Assembly: GCA_964384335.1 (NCBI GenBank)
Contig: CAYLKN010000039.1
Coordinates: 1-16,572, forward strand
Length of the DNA: 16,572 nucleotides
Direction of reading: 5' to 3'
Source of the DNA: JAUICS01 sp964384335
GTDB taxonomy: Bacteria > Pseudomonadota > Alphaproteobacteria > Micavibrionales > Micavibrionaceae
How positions within the stretch are numbered: the first letter of the stretch is position 1; each line of letters starts with the position of its first letter. The position numbers and the translations under genes are program-made. This document shows positions 6,978 through 14,781 of this stretch, one piece after another. The notes under the pieces were generated by a model. It did no database searches, was not told where the DNA came from, and saw only the letters and a program-made list of their open reading frames with translations.

Positions 6978-8321
6978 ATGGCATCTGCCGTTGAACAACT
7001 TGCAAAAAATATGAATTTCGGGGCTGTGGCAAAGGCAACGGAGCTGAAGAAACGTATCCTGTTTGTGCTTGGCGCACTCATTATTTACCGTCTCGGTACC
7101 TACATCCCCCTTCCCGGTATTGATCCCGACGCCTGGCAGGCAATCTATAATCAGCGCGGCGGCGGTATACTTGATATGTTTAACATGTTTGCGGGCGGCG
7201 CACTTGGCCGGATGACCATTTTTGCCCTGAACATTATGCCTTACATATCGGCCTCGATTATCATGCAGCTTGCGGCGGCTATGAACAAGAAACTGGAAGA
7301 AATGCGGAAAGAAGGCGAAACAGGCCGTATGAAATTTAACCAGTACACCCGTTATCTGACAGTCTTTATCGCCGCTGTCCAGGCTTACGGACTGGCTGTC
7401 GGTCTGGAAAGCTGGCAAGGGCCGAACGGCGCGGCCGTTATTGACCCTGGTCTGTTTTTCAGAGTCTCAACTGTTATAACGATTGTTGGAGGAACGGTCT
7501 TTCTTATGTGGCTGGGTGAGCAGATTACGGCCAGAGGTGTTGGAAACGGTATTTCCCTTATCATTTTCGCCGGAATTGTGGCGGAACTTCCGCGGGCCTT
7601 CGTCAGTATGCTTGAACTCGGGCGACAGGGGCAGTTTAATCTGATTGAGCTTCTGCTTATTCTGATTATGGTCGTTGCCGTTATTACATTGATCGTCTAC
7701 ATGGAAAGGGCTCAGCGCAGAATAACGGTCCAGTATCCGAAACGCCAGGCCGGTAACAAAATGTTCGGAGGCGACGTTAATCATATTCCGCTCAAACTTA
7801 ACACTGCCGGCGTAATTCCGCCTATTTTTGCCTCTTCCCTTTTGCTGCTGCCTTTGACAATTGTCGGATTCAGTGGTGGAGCGACCACAGGATGGGCTGC
7901 GGAAATTTCACAATATCTGCAACACGGATCCATCTTGTATATGATGCTGTTTGGATTTCTGATTGCATTTTTCTGTTTTTTCTACACCGCTATAGTTTTC
8001 AATCCTGAAGATAACGCGGATATGCTCCGTAAATACGGCGGATTTATACCCGGAATACGCCCTGGAAAAAACACTGCGGATTATCTTGATTACGTTCTTA
8101 CCAGGATTACAACGGTTGGCGCCATTTATCTTGTTTTTATATGCCTCCTTCCGGAAGTACTGATCGGACATTATAACATTCCGTTTTATTTTGGTGGCAC
8201 AAGCCTGCTGATTGTTGTGACCGTAACACTGGATACTGTTGCACAGGTTCACTCGCACCTGATCGCACATCAGTACGAAGGTCTTATAAAAAAAGCAAAA
8301 CTGAAAGGACGCCGAGGATAG
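6978..8321 (+). CDS. secY: Protein translocase subunit SecY (447 aa)
   Basis: SecY is the central channel of the SecYEG translocon in the inner membrane. The start MASAVEQLAKNMNFGAVAKATELKKRI, the first helix ending in YRLGTYIPLPGIDP, the plug region GGALGRMTIFALNIMPYISASII and the loop EGETGRMKFNQYTRYL are all diagnostic. The length and ten hydrophobic segments fit. The start was set at ATG 6978, with AAGGA at 6964-6968; the in-frame TTG at 6969 is too close to that site. The cytoplasmic loop MERAQRRITVQYPKRQ contains the ribosome/SecA-contact region. Adk follows after 3 bases. The gene immediately upstream is a glycosyltransferase rather than rplO, which is unusual; no strong promoter is visible in the 74-base gap. 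Confidence 0.97.
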   Translation: MASAVEQLAKNMNFGAVAKATELKKRILFVLGALIIYRLGTYIPLPGIDPDAWQAIYNQRGGGILDMFNMFAGGALGRMTIFALNIMPYISASIIMQLAAAMNKKLEEMRKEGETGRMKFNQYTRYLTVFIAAVQAYGLAVGLESWQGPNGAAVIDPGLFFRVSTVITIVGGTVFLMWLGEQITARGVGNGISLIIFAGIVAELPRAFVSMLELGRQGQFNLIELLLILIMVVAVITLIVYMERAQRRITVQYPKRQAGNKMFGGDVNHIPLKLNTAGVIPPIFASSLLLLPLTIVGFSGGATTGWAAEISQYLQHGSILYMMLFGFLIAFFCFFYTAIVFNPEDNADMLRKYGGFIPGIRPGKNTADYLDYVLTRITTVGAIYLVFICLLPEVLIGHYNIPFYFGGTSLLIVVTVTLDTVAQVHSHLIAHQYEGLIKKAKLKGRRG

Positions 8322-8324
8322 CAC

Positions 8325-8921
8325 ATGTTTAACATTATTCTTTTGGGCCCGCCGGGTGCGGGAAAGGGAACGCAGGCTGAACGCCTTGAAAGCAAACATG
8401 GAATAAAAAAACTGTCCACGGGCGACATGATACGCGACGAAATTAGCAGCAAAAGCGAACTCGGGCTCAAGGTCAAATCAATATATGACAGCGGCGCTTT
8501 GGTTTCCGATGACATCATTATTGAACTTATAAAGAAACGTATACAGCAGGATGACTGCGCCAAAGGTGTTATTTTTGACGGATTTCCGCGTACTGTGCCC
8601 CAGGCGGAAGCACTTGACCGAATGATGGAGAATCAGAACTGCCGGCTTGATGCCGTTATTGAACTGGCTGTTAATGAAGAGGAACTGGTAAACAGATTGA
8701 ACAGCCGTATACGGGAGAAGCAGGAAAGAGGCGAAGATGTGCGCAGCGACGACAATGAGGAAACATTGCGCCATCGATTACATGTTTACCGTGAGCAGAC
8801 AGCTCCCATCATCCCTTATTACGAAAAACGAGGCCAGTTGTCCCGCGTTAACGGAATGGCTCCGGTTGACGAGGTTACGGAACAAGTCGAGCGAGTGCTT
8901 GAAAACGCAAAGGCAGCCTGA
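8325..8921 (+). CDS. adk: Adenylate kinase (short-LID form, 198 aa)
   Basis: Adk catalyses ATP + AMP = 2 ADP in the cytoplasm. The P-loop GPPGAGKGT is at residues 8-16, the AMP-binding STGDMIRDEI at 31-40, and DGFPRT at 85-90. The LID region (about 129-143, RIREKQERGEDVRSD) is short and lacks the zinc-binding cysteines of Gram-positive enzymes, matching alphaproteobacterial homologues of around 190-200 aa. ATG 8325 has GAGGA ahead of it and lies 3 bases after secY, so the two are co-transcribed, the standard arrangement. After adk comes a 171-base gap that carries a new promoter. Confidence 0.96.
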   Translation: MFNIILLGPPGAGKGTQAERLESKHGIKKLSTGDMIRDEISSKSELGLKVKSIYDSGALVSDDIIIELIKKRIQQDDCAKGVIFDGFPRTVPQAEALDRMMENQNCRLDAVIELAVNEEELVNRLNSRIREKQERGEDVRSDDNEETLRHRLHVYREQTAPIIPYYEKRGQLSRVNGMAPVDEVTEQVERVLENAKAA

Positions 8922-8960
8922 CCTTCAAACAAATTTATTTCCCCAATCCGGAAAAAATAT

Positions 8961-8988
8961 TTGACGTGGAAGGAAAAATTCATATAAT
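8961..8988 (+). promoter_or_regulatory. Strong sigma70-type promoter for rpsM-rpsK-rpoA-rplQ
   Basis: TTGACG (8961-8966; 5 of 6 consensus bases) and a perfect TATAAT (8983-8988) are spaced by 16 bases. Transcription would begin near 8995, leaving a leader of about 98 bases before the rpsM GTG. This is the best promoter match in the window and allows the alpha-operon genes to be expressed apart from secY-adk. Confidence 0.75.
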
Positions 8989-9092
8989 CCGCAAGTCTAT
9001 CTGCATAAATGTTTTGATTTTGAATGTTTTCGTTTGATTTGCATATGCGGATTGTGTATTGATATGACTGAATTTAAGCAGGAGTTTGTGAA

Positions 9093-9461
9093 GTGGCCCG
9101 TTTTGCCGGCGTAAATATACCTCAAAGTAAGCGTGTTGTAATTGGTCTGACATATATATATGGGATCGGACCTACGACCGCGGCCAAAATTTGTGAAGAA
9201 GCCGGCATCCCTGCCGAGCGTCGTGTGAACGATATGACAGATGAGGAGCAGGGAAAAATAAGGGAAATTATTGACAACAAGCTGGAAGTAGAAGGTCATT
9301 TGAGACGGAAAGTCAGCCAGAATATCAAGCGTTTGCAGGATATGGCATGTTACCGCGGCCTTCGTCATCGTAAAGGGCTTCCTGTTCGCGGTCAGAAAAC
9401 ACGGACAAATGCAAGGACACGAAAAGGTCCGGCAAAACCGATTGCAGGGAAGTCAAAATAA
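9093..9461 (+). CDS. rpsM: 30S ribosomal protein S13
   Basis: S13 binds the head of the 30S subunit and contacts the 50S subunit and P-site tRNA. The 122-aa product begins MARFAGVNIPQSKRVVIGLTYIYGIGPTTA, the classic S13 start including the helix-two-turn-helix region, and ends in the basic tail GLPVRGQKTRTNARTRKGPA. The start is a GTG at 9093 with CAGGAG about 9 bases upstream; no in-frame ATG is better. It is the first gene after the promoter at 8961-8988. It is followed after 30 bases by rpsK. Confidence 0.97.
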   Translation: MARFAGVNIPQSKRVVIGLTYIYGIGPTTAAKICEEAGIPAERRVNDMTDEEQGKIREIIDNKLEVEGHLRRKVSQNIKRLQDMACYRGLRHRKGLPVRGQKTRTNARTRKGPAKPIAGKSK

Positions 9462-9491
9462 GGTTCTTGAAAAGGATACAGGCATAATACA

Positions 9492-9896
9492 ATGGCAAAA
9501 GTGGCAGCAAAATCTAAAGGAAAAAAGACGGTCAAAAAGGTTCTTAAGAACATTACCACCGGCATGGCGCATATCTACGCGTCATTTAACAATACAATGG
9601 TAACAATAACCGATTCACAGGGAAACGCCGTATCCTGGTCATCTGCCGGTGCGATGGGATTTAAAGGGTCTCGTAAATCGACTCCTTACGCGGCTCAGGT
9701 CGCTGCAAACGAAGCCGGCAAGAAAGCGCAGGAGCACGGCATGAAAGAACTTGAAATACAGGTAAAGGGCCCTGGATCAGGACGGGAATCAGCATTGCGC
9801 GCTTTACAGAGCATAGGATTTAAGATCAATGCCATAAAAGATGTTACACCCATTCCCCATAACGGAGTACGGGCACCCAAAAGGCGCAGAGTGTAA
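9492..9896 (+). CDS. rpsK: 30S ribosomal protein S11
   Basis: S11 lies on the 30S platform and helps shape the mRNA exit region near the Shine-Dalgarno site. The 134-aa protein has a lysine-rich N-terminal tail of about 20 residues followed by ITTGMAHIYASFNNTMVTIT, GNAVSWSSAGAMGFKGSRKSTPYAAQ and the C-terminal DVTPIPHNGVRAPKRRRV, which is diagnostic. The tail makes it slightly longer than the usual 128-130 aa. The ribosome binding site is weak: the nearest AAGGA is about 15 bases away. The gene lies between rpsM and rpoA with no rpsD, as in alphaproteobacteria. Confidence 0.97.
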   Translation: MAKVAAKSKGKKTVKKVLKNITTGMAHIYASFNNTMVTITDSQGNAVSWSSAGAMGFKGSRKSTPYAAQVAANEAGKKAQEHGMKELEIQVKGPGSGRESALRALQSIGFKINAIKDVTPIPHNGVRAPKRRRV

Positions 9897-9948
9897 CTAC
9901 CCAAGATAAAGTTATTAGAGTAACAACATTAAGAAAAGAGGCAGAACC

Positions 9949-10968
9949 TTGATTAATAAAAACTGGCAGGAACTCATCAAACCAAATAACGTTAATGTCT
10001 CTCACGGCAGAGACCCTCTGACACATGCGGAAATTGTCGCGGAGCCGCTTGAAAGAGGGTTTGGTCTTACGTTGGGAAATGCCTTGCGTCGTATTCTTTT
10101 GTCATCTCTTCAGGGGGCGGCTGTAACATCTGTTCAGATTGAAAACGTTCTGCACGAATTTTCCACTCTTGAAGGTGTTCGTGAAGACGTAACCGATATT
10201 ATTCTGAATATAAAGGCTCTTGCCGTGCGTATGCACGTTGAAGGACCAAAGAAAATGCGTCTCGATGCGGAAGGTCCATGTGAAGTGACAGCCGCACAGA
10301 TCCAGGCCGGCGCAGACATTGAAATTATGAATCCTGATCTTGTTTTATGTACGCTTGATAAAAAAGCCAAGCTTTCAATGGAAATGACCGTACATTCCGG
10401 AAAAGGATACAGACCGGCATCTCAAAACCGTCCTGAAGAATCTCCTGTCGGCCTTATTCCTGTTGACAGTGTTTTCTCACCTGTTCGTAAAGTAAGTTAC
10501 ACTGTTGAAGATACCCGTGTCGGGCAGATTACAGACTATGACAAGCTTATTTTATCAGTCGAAACCAACGGAACGATATCACCGGAAGATGCAGTTGCCT
10601 ACGCCGCAAGGATAATGCAGGATCAGCTCCAGATTTTCATCAATTTTGAAGAGCCGGAAGAAGCAAAAGAAAGCGATGAGGCAGATGATCTGCCATTCAA
10701 TCGCAACCTGCTCAAGAAGGTTGAAGAGCTTGAATTATCCGTTCGTTCCGCAAACTGTCTCAAAAACGATAATATTGTTTATATCGGTGACCTCGTTCAG
10801 AAGACAGAGGCGGATATGTTAAGAACTCCGAATTTCGGCCGTAAATCGCTGAATGAAATCAAAGAGGTATTGACCAATATGGGTCTGCATCTCGGTATGC
10901 ATGTTGAAGGCTGGCCTCCCGAAAATATCGAGGAAGTTGCCAAAAAAATTGATGAGCAGCAATATTAG
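9949..10968 (+). CDS. rpoA: DNA-directed RNA polymerase subunit alpha (339 aa)
   Basis: Alpha forms the dimer on which RNA polymerase assembles, and its C-terminal domain binds UP elements and activators. The N-terminal domain shows EPLERGFGLTLGNALRRILL (32-51) and HEFSTLEGVREDVTDIILNI (69-88). The acidic linker is about 234-248 (EEPEEAKESDEADD). The C-terminal domain (about 255-320) carries ELSVRSANCLKNDNIVYIGD, with the DNA-contact Arg266 region, and TPNFGRKSLNEIKEVL. The length is normal. The start is a TTG at 9949 with AGAGG about 7 bases upstream; the family N-terminus 'MI-x-KNWQELIKPN' lines up exactly with this codon, so the rare start is well supported. Confidence 0.97.
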   Translation: MINKNWQELIKPNNVNVSHGRDPLTHAEIVAEPLERGFGLTLGNALRRILLSSLQGAAVTSVQIENVLHEFSTLEGVREDVTDIILNIKALAVRMHVEGPKKMRLDAEGPCEVTAAQIQAGADIEIMNPDLVLCTLDKKAKLSMEMTVHSGKGYRPASQNRPEESPVGLIPVDSVFSPVRKVSYTVEDTRVGQITDYDKLILSVETNGTISPEDAVAYAARIMQDQLQIFINFEEPEEAKESDEADDLPFNRNLLKKVEELELSVRSANCLKNDNIVYIGDLVQKTEADMLRTPNFGRKSLNEIKEVLTNMGLHLGMHVEGWPPENIEEVAKKIDEQQY

Positions 10969-10983
10969 TAAACGGAAAAAGTC

Positions 10984-11427
10984 ATGAAACACCGCATAAA
11001 ACAGAAAAAACTGAATATGGACTCAACGCACAGAGCTGCGGTGTTCGCCAATATGGCTGCGTCCCTTATAAAGCATGAACAGATCGTCACAACACTGCCT
11101 AAAGCCAAGGCGATAAGACCCTATACTGAAAAGCTTATCACGCTTGCCAAAAAAGGTGGGCTGGCCAATCGCCGTTTGGCTATTGCCCGTATGAATGATC
11201 AGGAACAAGTCGAAAAAATGTTTTCTGTTCTTGCCGAAAGATATAAAGACAGAAACGGCGGCTATTGCCGCATAATGAAAGCCGGTTTCCGTAAGGGAGA
11301 CAACGCTCCTATGGCCGTTATTGAGCTTGTTGATCGTGATCCGGATGCGAAAGGTAAAGGCGATAAGAAGTTTCTGTTCAGTGGCATGCAGAAAGATAAA
11401 CAAAGCGATGTTCAGGCCGCCGCCTAA
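10984..11427 (+). CDS. rplQ: 50S ribosomal protein L17
   Basis: L17 is a 50S protein near the exit-tunnel side and the usual last gene of the alpha operon. The 147-aa product starts MKHRIKQKKLNMDSTHRAAV and contains MAASLIKHEQIVTTLPKAKAIRPYTEKLIT and GGYCRIMKAGFRKGDNAPMAVIELVDRD, all diagnostic. The C-terminal tail after about residue 120 is charged and variable, as usual. ATG 10984 lies 15 bases after rpoA with a GGAAAAAG site. The operon ends against thrC, which converges with a 33-base gap in which I see no clear hairpin terminator. Confidence 0.96.
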   Translation: MKHRIKQKKLNMDSTHRAAVFANMAASLIKHEQIVTTLPKAKAIRPYTEKLITLAKKGGLANRRLAIARMNDQEQVEKMFSVLAERYKDRNGGYCRIMKAGFRKGDNAPMAVIELVDRDPDAKGKGDKKFLFSGMQKDKQSDVQAAA

Positions 11428-11460
11428 ATTTCTGATCTGATAATTTATATCCTTATTTAA

Positions 11461-12873
11461 TTACCTCAATTTGGAAATAAAAGTTTTTAGAGTCCGTGCA
11501 TTCGGCTCCATTGTCTGGTAATTTTCCTGCATTGTCATAACCTCATTGAGACGCTCCGGAAATTCCGGCTTTTTACCGGTTGCTTTCTGCACGGTAAGCG
11601 GAAATTTTGCCGGATGCGCGCAAGCCAGACATACCAAAGGTATTGCAGGGTCATTATGAACTTCCTGTGCGGCCGCAAGACCCACAGCCGTATGAGGATC
11701 AATAAGGATGCCTGTTGTCTCGTAACAAATGCGCATCATATCTGATGTTTCTTCATCCGACACGCTTTGCGCTCTGAAATCTTTTCTGATCTGTTGCATT
11801 CTGGAATCATCCATCATAAATGAGCGGCGCACTTTCAGATCGTTCATTAGTTTTGCTGTCATTCTGTGATCCCGCTTTAAAACCTCGAAAAGATATCTTT
11901 CGAAATTGCTGGGAACCTGGATATCCATACTGGGGCTGATGGTCGGTGTCACATTGCCCCGTTTCATCTGCCCGGACTGAAGGAAATAGGTAAGGCAGCG
12001 GTTGTTGTTATTGGCGATGACCAGCTGATCAACCGGCAGGCCAAGCTGACGTATACAATAGGCGGCATAAACATTTCCAAAATTACCGGTAGGCACCACA
12101 AAGCTGACAGGCCTTCTGGGACTTCCAAGTGCAAGAGATGAGGCGGCATAATAAACCATTTGTGCGGCAATCCGCATCCAGTTAATTGAATTGATCGAGG
12201 TTAAGTTGTGCCTTTCACGTATATCAGGATCGGCGAATATGTTTTTCACCATATTCTGACAATCGTCAAACGTTCCCTTAACGGCTATATTATGGACGTT
12301 ATGGGCATGAACCGTGGTCATTTGCCGCCGCTGTATCTCCGATGTGCGCTCATAGGGATGCAGTATCACGACGTCAATATTTTCCTTGTGTTTGCATCCT
12401 TCAATGGCAGCCGATCCTGTGTCGCCTGATGTCGCCCCGACAATGGTTATGCGTTTGTTATTTTTTTTCAGAACGTAATCGAATAACTTCCCGAGAAGTT
12501 GAAGAGCGATATCTTTGAATGAATATGTCGGACCATGAAAAAGTTCCAATATCCAAACATTGGGACCAATCTGCCTTAAAGGTGTGATGGCGGAATGCTC
12601 AAATCTGCCCTGCTCCATCCCGTAAACGCTTGAAACTATCTTCTGAAAGTCTGCGCCTGGTATGTCATTTCCGACGAAAGGCTGAATAATCTGGGATGCC
12701 AGTCCTTCATAAGATAATCCTGAAAGTCGGCCCAGCCACTGTGCATCAATAGATGGCCAGACATCAGGCACATAAAGGCCGCCATCCGGCGCCGTACCTG
12801 ATAAAAGAACATCTTTGAATGATTTGGGATCACCTGTTCCCCGGGTTGATATGTATTTTATGTTTGAAATCAC
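11461..12873 (-). CDS. thrC: Threonine synthase (470 aa)
   Basis: ThrC is a PLP enzyme that converts O-phosphohomoserine to threonine and phosphate, the last step of threonine synthesis. The long proteobacterial form (about 460-470 aa) is present. It shows YISTRGTGDPKSFKDVLLSG at the N-terminus, HGPTYSFKDIALQLLG with PLP-binding Lys120, IVGATSGDTGSAAIEG (144-159) and the phosphate-binding VVPTGNFGNVYAAYC. The C-terminus reads ACAHPAKFPLTVQKATGKKP. The start is a GTG at 12873, with AGGA 7 bases upstream and the expected N-terminal sequence directly after it. It lies 56 bases downstream of the M32 peptidase on the same strand and may be co-transcribed with it. Confidence 0.96.
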   Translation of the reverse strand: MISNIKYISTRGTGDPKSFKDVLLSGTAPDGGLYVPDVWPSIDAQWLGRLSGLSYEGLASQIIQPFVGNDIPGADFQKIVSSVYGMEQGRFEHSAITPLRQIGPNVWILELFHGPTYSFKDIALQLLGKLFDYVLKKNNKRITIVGATSGDTGSAAIEGCKHKENIDVVILHPYERTSEIQRRQMTTVHAHNVHNIAVKGTFDDCQNMVKNIFADPDIRERHNLTSINSINWMRIAAQMVYYAASSLALGSPRRPVSFVVPTGNFGNVYAAYCIRQLGLPVDQLVIANNNNRCLTYFLQSGQMKRGNVTPTISPSMDIQVPSNFERYLFEVLKRDHRMTAKLMNDLKVRRSFMMDDSRMQQIRKDFRAQSVSDEETSDMMRICYETTGILIDPHTAVGLAAAQEVHNDPAIPLVCLACAHPAKFPLTVQKATGKKPEFPERLNEVMTMQENYQTMEPNARTLKTFISKLR

Positions 12874-12929
12874 AGTCTTATCCTAACTTAAGCCTTTTGA
12901 CAATATAATACAGAAGACATTAATAAATA

Positions 12930-14678
12930 CTATACATTGGCTTTTAAATACCGATTTTCAAGATGTGCAATCAGAGCGCGGGTTGAAACAGGTTTTCCTG
13001 TCGCTTTTTTAATAAGTTCATGCATGGGATAAAGTCTGCCGTATCCATGTATGTTTTCATTAAGCCAGACTTTAATGTCCTCAAACTGGCCCTGCATAAT
13101 CTTCCGTCGAAGATCAGGGAAAATGTTATTCAGTTTTTCAAAAAGCTGGGCGGAAATCATATGTCCGATTGTGTAGGCGGGAAAGTATCCGAATTTGCCG
13201 ACAAACCAGTGCACATCCTGTAAAATGCCGTCCTTATGCGATTCGGGAATAACATCAAGATGTTCCTGCATCTGTTCGTTCCAGGCGTCGGGAAGATCAT
13301 CGACCTTCAGCTCTCCTTCGATCAATCTTTTTTCAAGATTTTTCCGCATAAGAACATGAAGAAAATAAGTCACCTCATCTGCAGATTTTCTTTGCGGTCC
13401 GGGTTTCACACGGGTTTTAAGCTTATAGAGATTTTCACAGGACAGCGCAGGATCATGAAGTTTGTGATAAAGCCCTTCCAGGCGAGGAGAAACAAATGCG
13501 AAAAATTCTTTTGTGCGCCCGATCAGCATCTCAATTAAAAGGGCCTGGGATTCATGAATTGCAGATCCCAGATCCTGCGCCACCGGCTGATATCTCCAGG
13601 TCGTACGCGGCAGCCCCTGAATGTAGATTCCGTGCCCGCCTTCATGCAGTGCGCTTTTCATAGAATCAAGAAAATTACTGCCGTCCACGGTTTTTATAAC
13701 AAGGCGCGTATCCTCAGGCGTTCCGCCCTCGACCGGATTATGGCCAGTTTCATAAAGCCCCCCTCTTTTGAAATCAAACCCGATAACCTGGAGGAGACAG
13801 CGGTTAAGCCACATCTGGGAACTTGCCGGATATTTTCCGTCAATCGCAATCGGGCTATCTTCTTTTTCCTGTTTTTGCAGGATTTCGGGGATCACTGCCT
13901 TGATACCGGTTTCAAGTTCCCCAAACCATTCATTAAGCTTTGATACCGAAACACCGGGCATGTAATCCTGAATAAGTGCCTCATAAGGCGAATTTGTCTT
14001 TACCGCACGGCATTTCCTTTCTGCAATTTCGATATGCAGATCAACGGTTTTCTTTAAAAACTCGCGCGCTGTCTTCCAGTCGTTATGAAGAAGACAATCC
14101 CTGTGAACCCGGCGGCCGTTGTAACTGAGGACAGCCTGCTGCTCTATCAGATCCGTACTCAGGGTTTCTTTTTGTGCGCAATAGCTTTGCATCTCCCTGA
14201 GATTCGCCTGGTCCCATTCATCCCAGTCCTGCGGGTTACTTTTCAAATGCATATGCGCGTCCGCGATTTTGTCTTCTATTGATCCTGATAAAAGATCTTC
14301 GTGCATTCTTTTATAAAGGAAAGAAATCTGCCCCAGTCTGCGTTCAGACGCCCCCTCCGGCATGGCCGTAAGATAATCGCGGCCAAGCGTTTCCGCGATG
14401 GCAAAAAGGCGCCCGATATCCCTGAAGCATAACTTGAGCTCCATATAGGATTTACAGGCGTGCTCCTCGTACTGTTTCGGGGTTTCAGGGGGTTTTTCGG
14501 GTATTTCAGGTTCGTGAACGGGTTCTTCCGCCCTTTCTTCTTTTTTCAGAAACTTGCCAAGCGCGGCAAAAGCATTTCTTAAAGGCGTCGAAACAAGGCT
14601 TAAAATACCGGAGATTTGTCTTCCCGTTTTTTTAAACAAAGAAGATATGAATTTCAGAATACGTTCCAGAATATGCAT
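12930..14678 (-). CDS. M32-family (Taq-type) metallocarboxypeptidase with N-terminal extension (582 aa)
   Basis: This is a zinc carboxypeptidase of peptidase family M32, releasing C-terminal amino acids from peptides, probably in the cytoplasm. The zinc motif HEGGH is at residues 345-349, with the third ligand Glu376 in the family motif AIHESQALLIE. SADEVTYFLHVLMRKNLEKR (432-451), DVHWFVGKFGYFPAYTIG (488-505) and the C-terminal WLNENIHGYGRLY are further M32 hallmarks. Family members are about 490-510 aa; here about 75 extra residues precede the domain. These are a basic amphipathic segment (1-46) and a proline/glutamate linker (about 50-68, EEPVHEPEIPEKPPETP). No cleavable signal peptide is apparent. 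ATG 14678 has no clear ribosome binding site, so the start is less certain than the identity. Confidence 0.88.
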   Translation of the reverse strand: MHILERILKFISSLFKKTGRQISGILSLVSTPLRNAFAALGKFLKKEERAEEPVHEPEIPEKPPETPKQYEEHACKSYMELKLCFRDIGRLFAIAETLGRDYLTAMPEGASERRLGQISFLYKRMHEDLLSGSIEDKIADAHMHLKSNPQDWDEWDQANLREMQSYCAQKETLSTDLIEQQAVLSYNGRRVHRDCLLHNDWKTAREFLKKTVDLHIEIAERKCRAVKTNSPYEALIQDYMPGVSVSKLNEWFGELETGIKAVIPEILQKQEKEDSPIAIDGKYPASSQMWLNRCLLQVIGFDFKRGGLYETGHNPVEGGTPEDTRLVIKTVDGSNFLDSMKSALHEGGHGIYIQGLPRTTWRYQPVAQDLGSAIHESQALLIEMLIGRTKEFFAFVSPRLEGLYHKLHDPALSCENLYKLKTRVKPGPQRKSADEVTYFLHVLMRKNLEKRLIEGELKVDDLPDAWNEQMQEHLDVIPESHKDGILQDVHWFVGKFGYFPAYTIGHMISAQLFEKLNNIFPDLRRKIMQGQFEDIKVWLNENIHGYGRLYPMHELIKKATGKPVSTRALIAHLENRYLKANV

Positions 14679-14781
14679 GAATGATTATCTAAATTTCTGA
14701 TTTTAAGACTACCGTAAAAGTATAACAGAGAATAAAGGTAAATGCGTGCAGTTTAAGGTTCAGTTTCCGGGAACTTCATCC

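Noticed and set aside
8987..9052. Inverted repeat ATCCGCA (8987-8993) / TGCGGAT (9046-9052) around the rpsM leader
   Set aside because: The first arm overlaps the -10 hexamer and lies before the expected transcription start, so it cannot form an RNA hairpin; 7 bp separated by 52 bases is easily chance.
12890..12910. TTGACA and TATAAT next to each other on the + strand between thrC and the M32 gene
   Set aside because: The two hexamers are almost adjacent, far from the required spacing of about 17 bases, and there is no + strand gene downstream.
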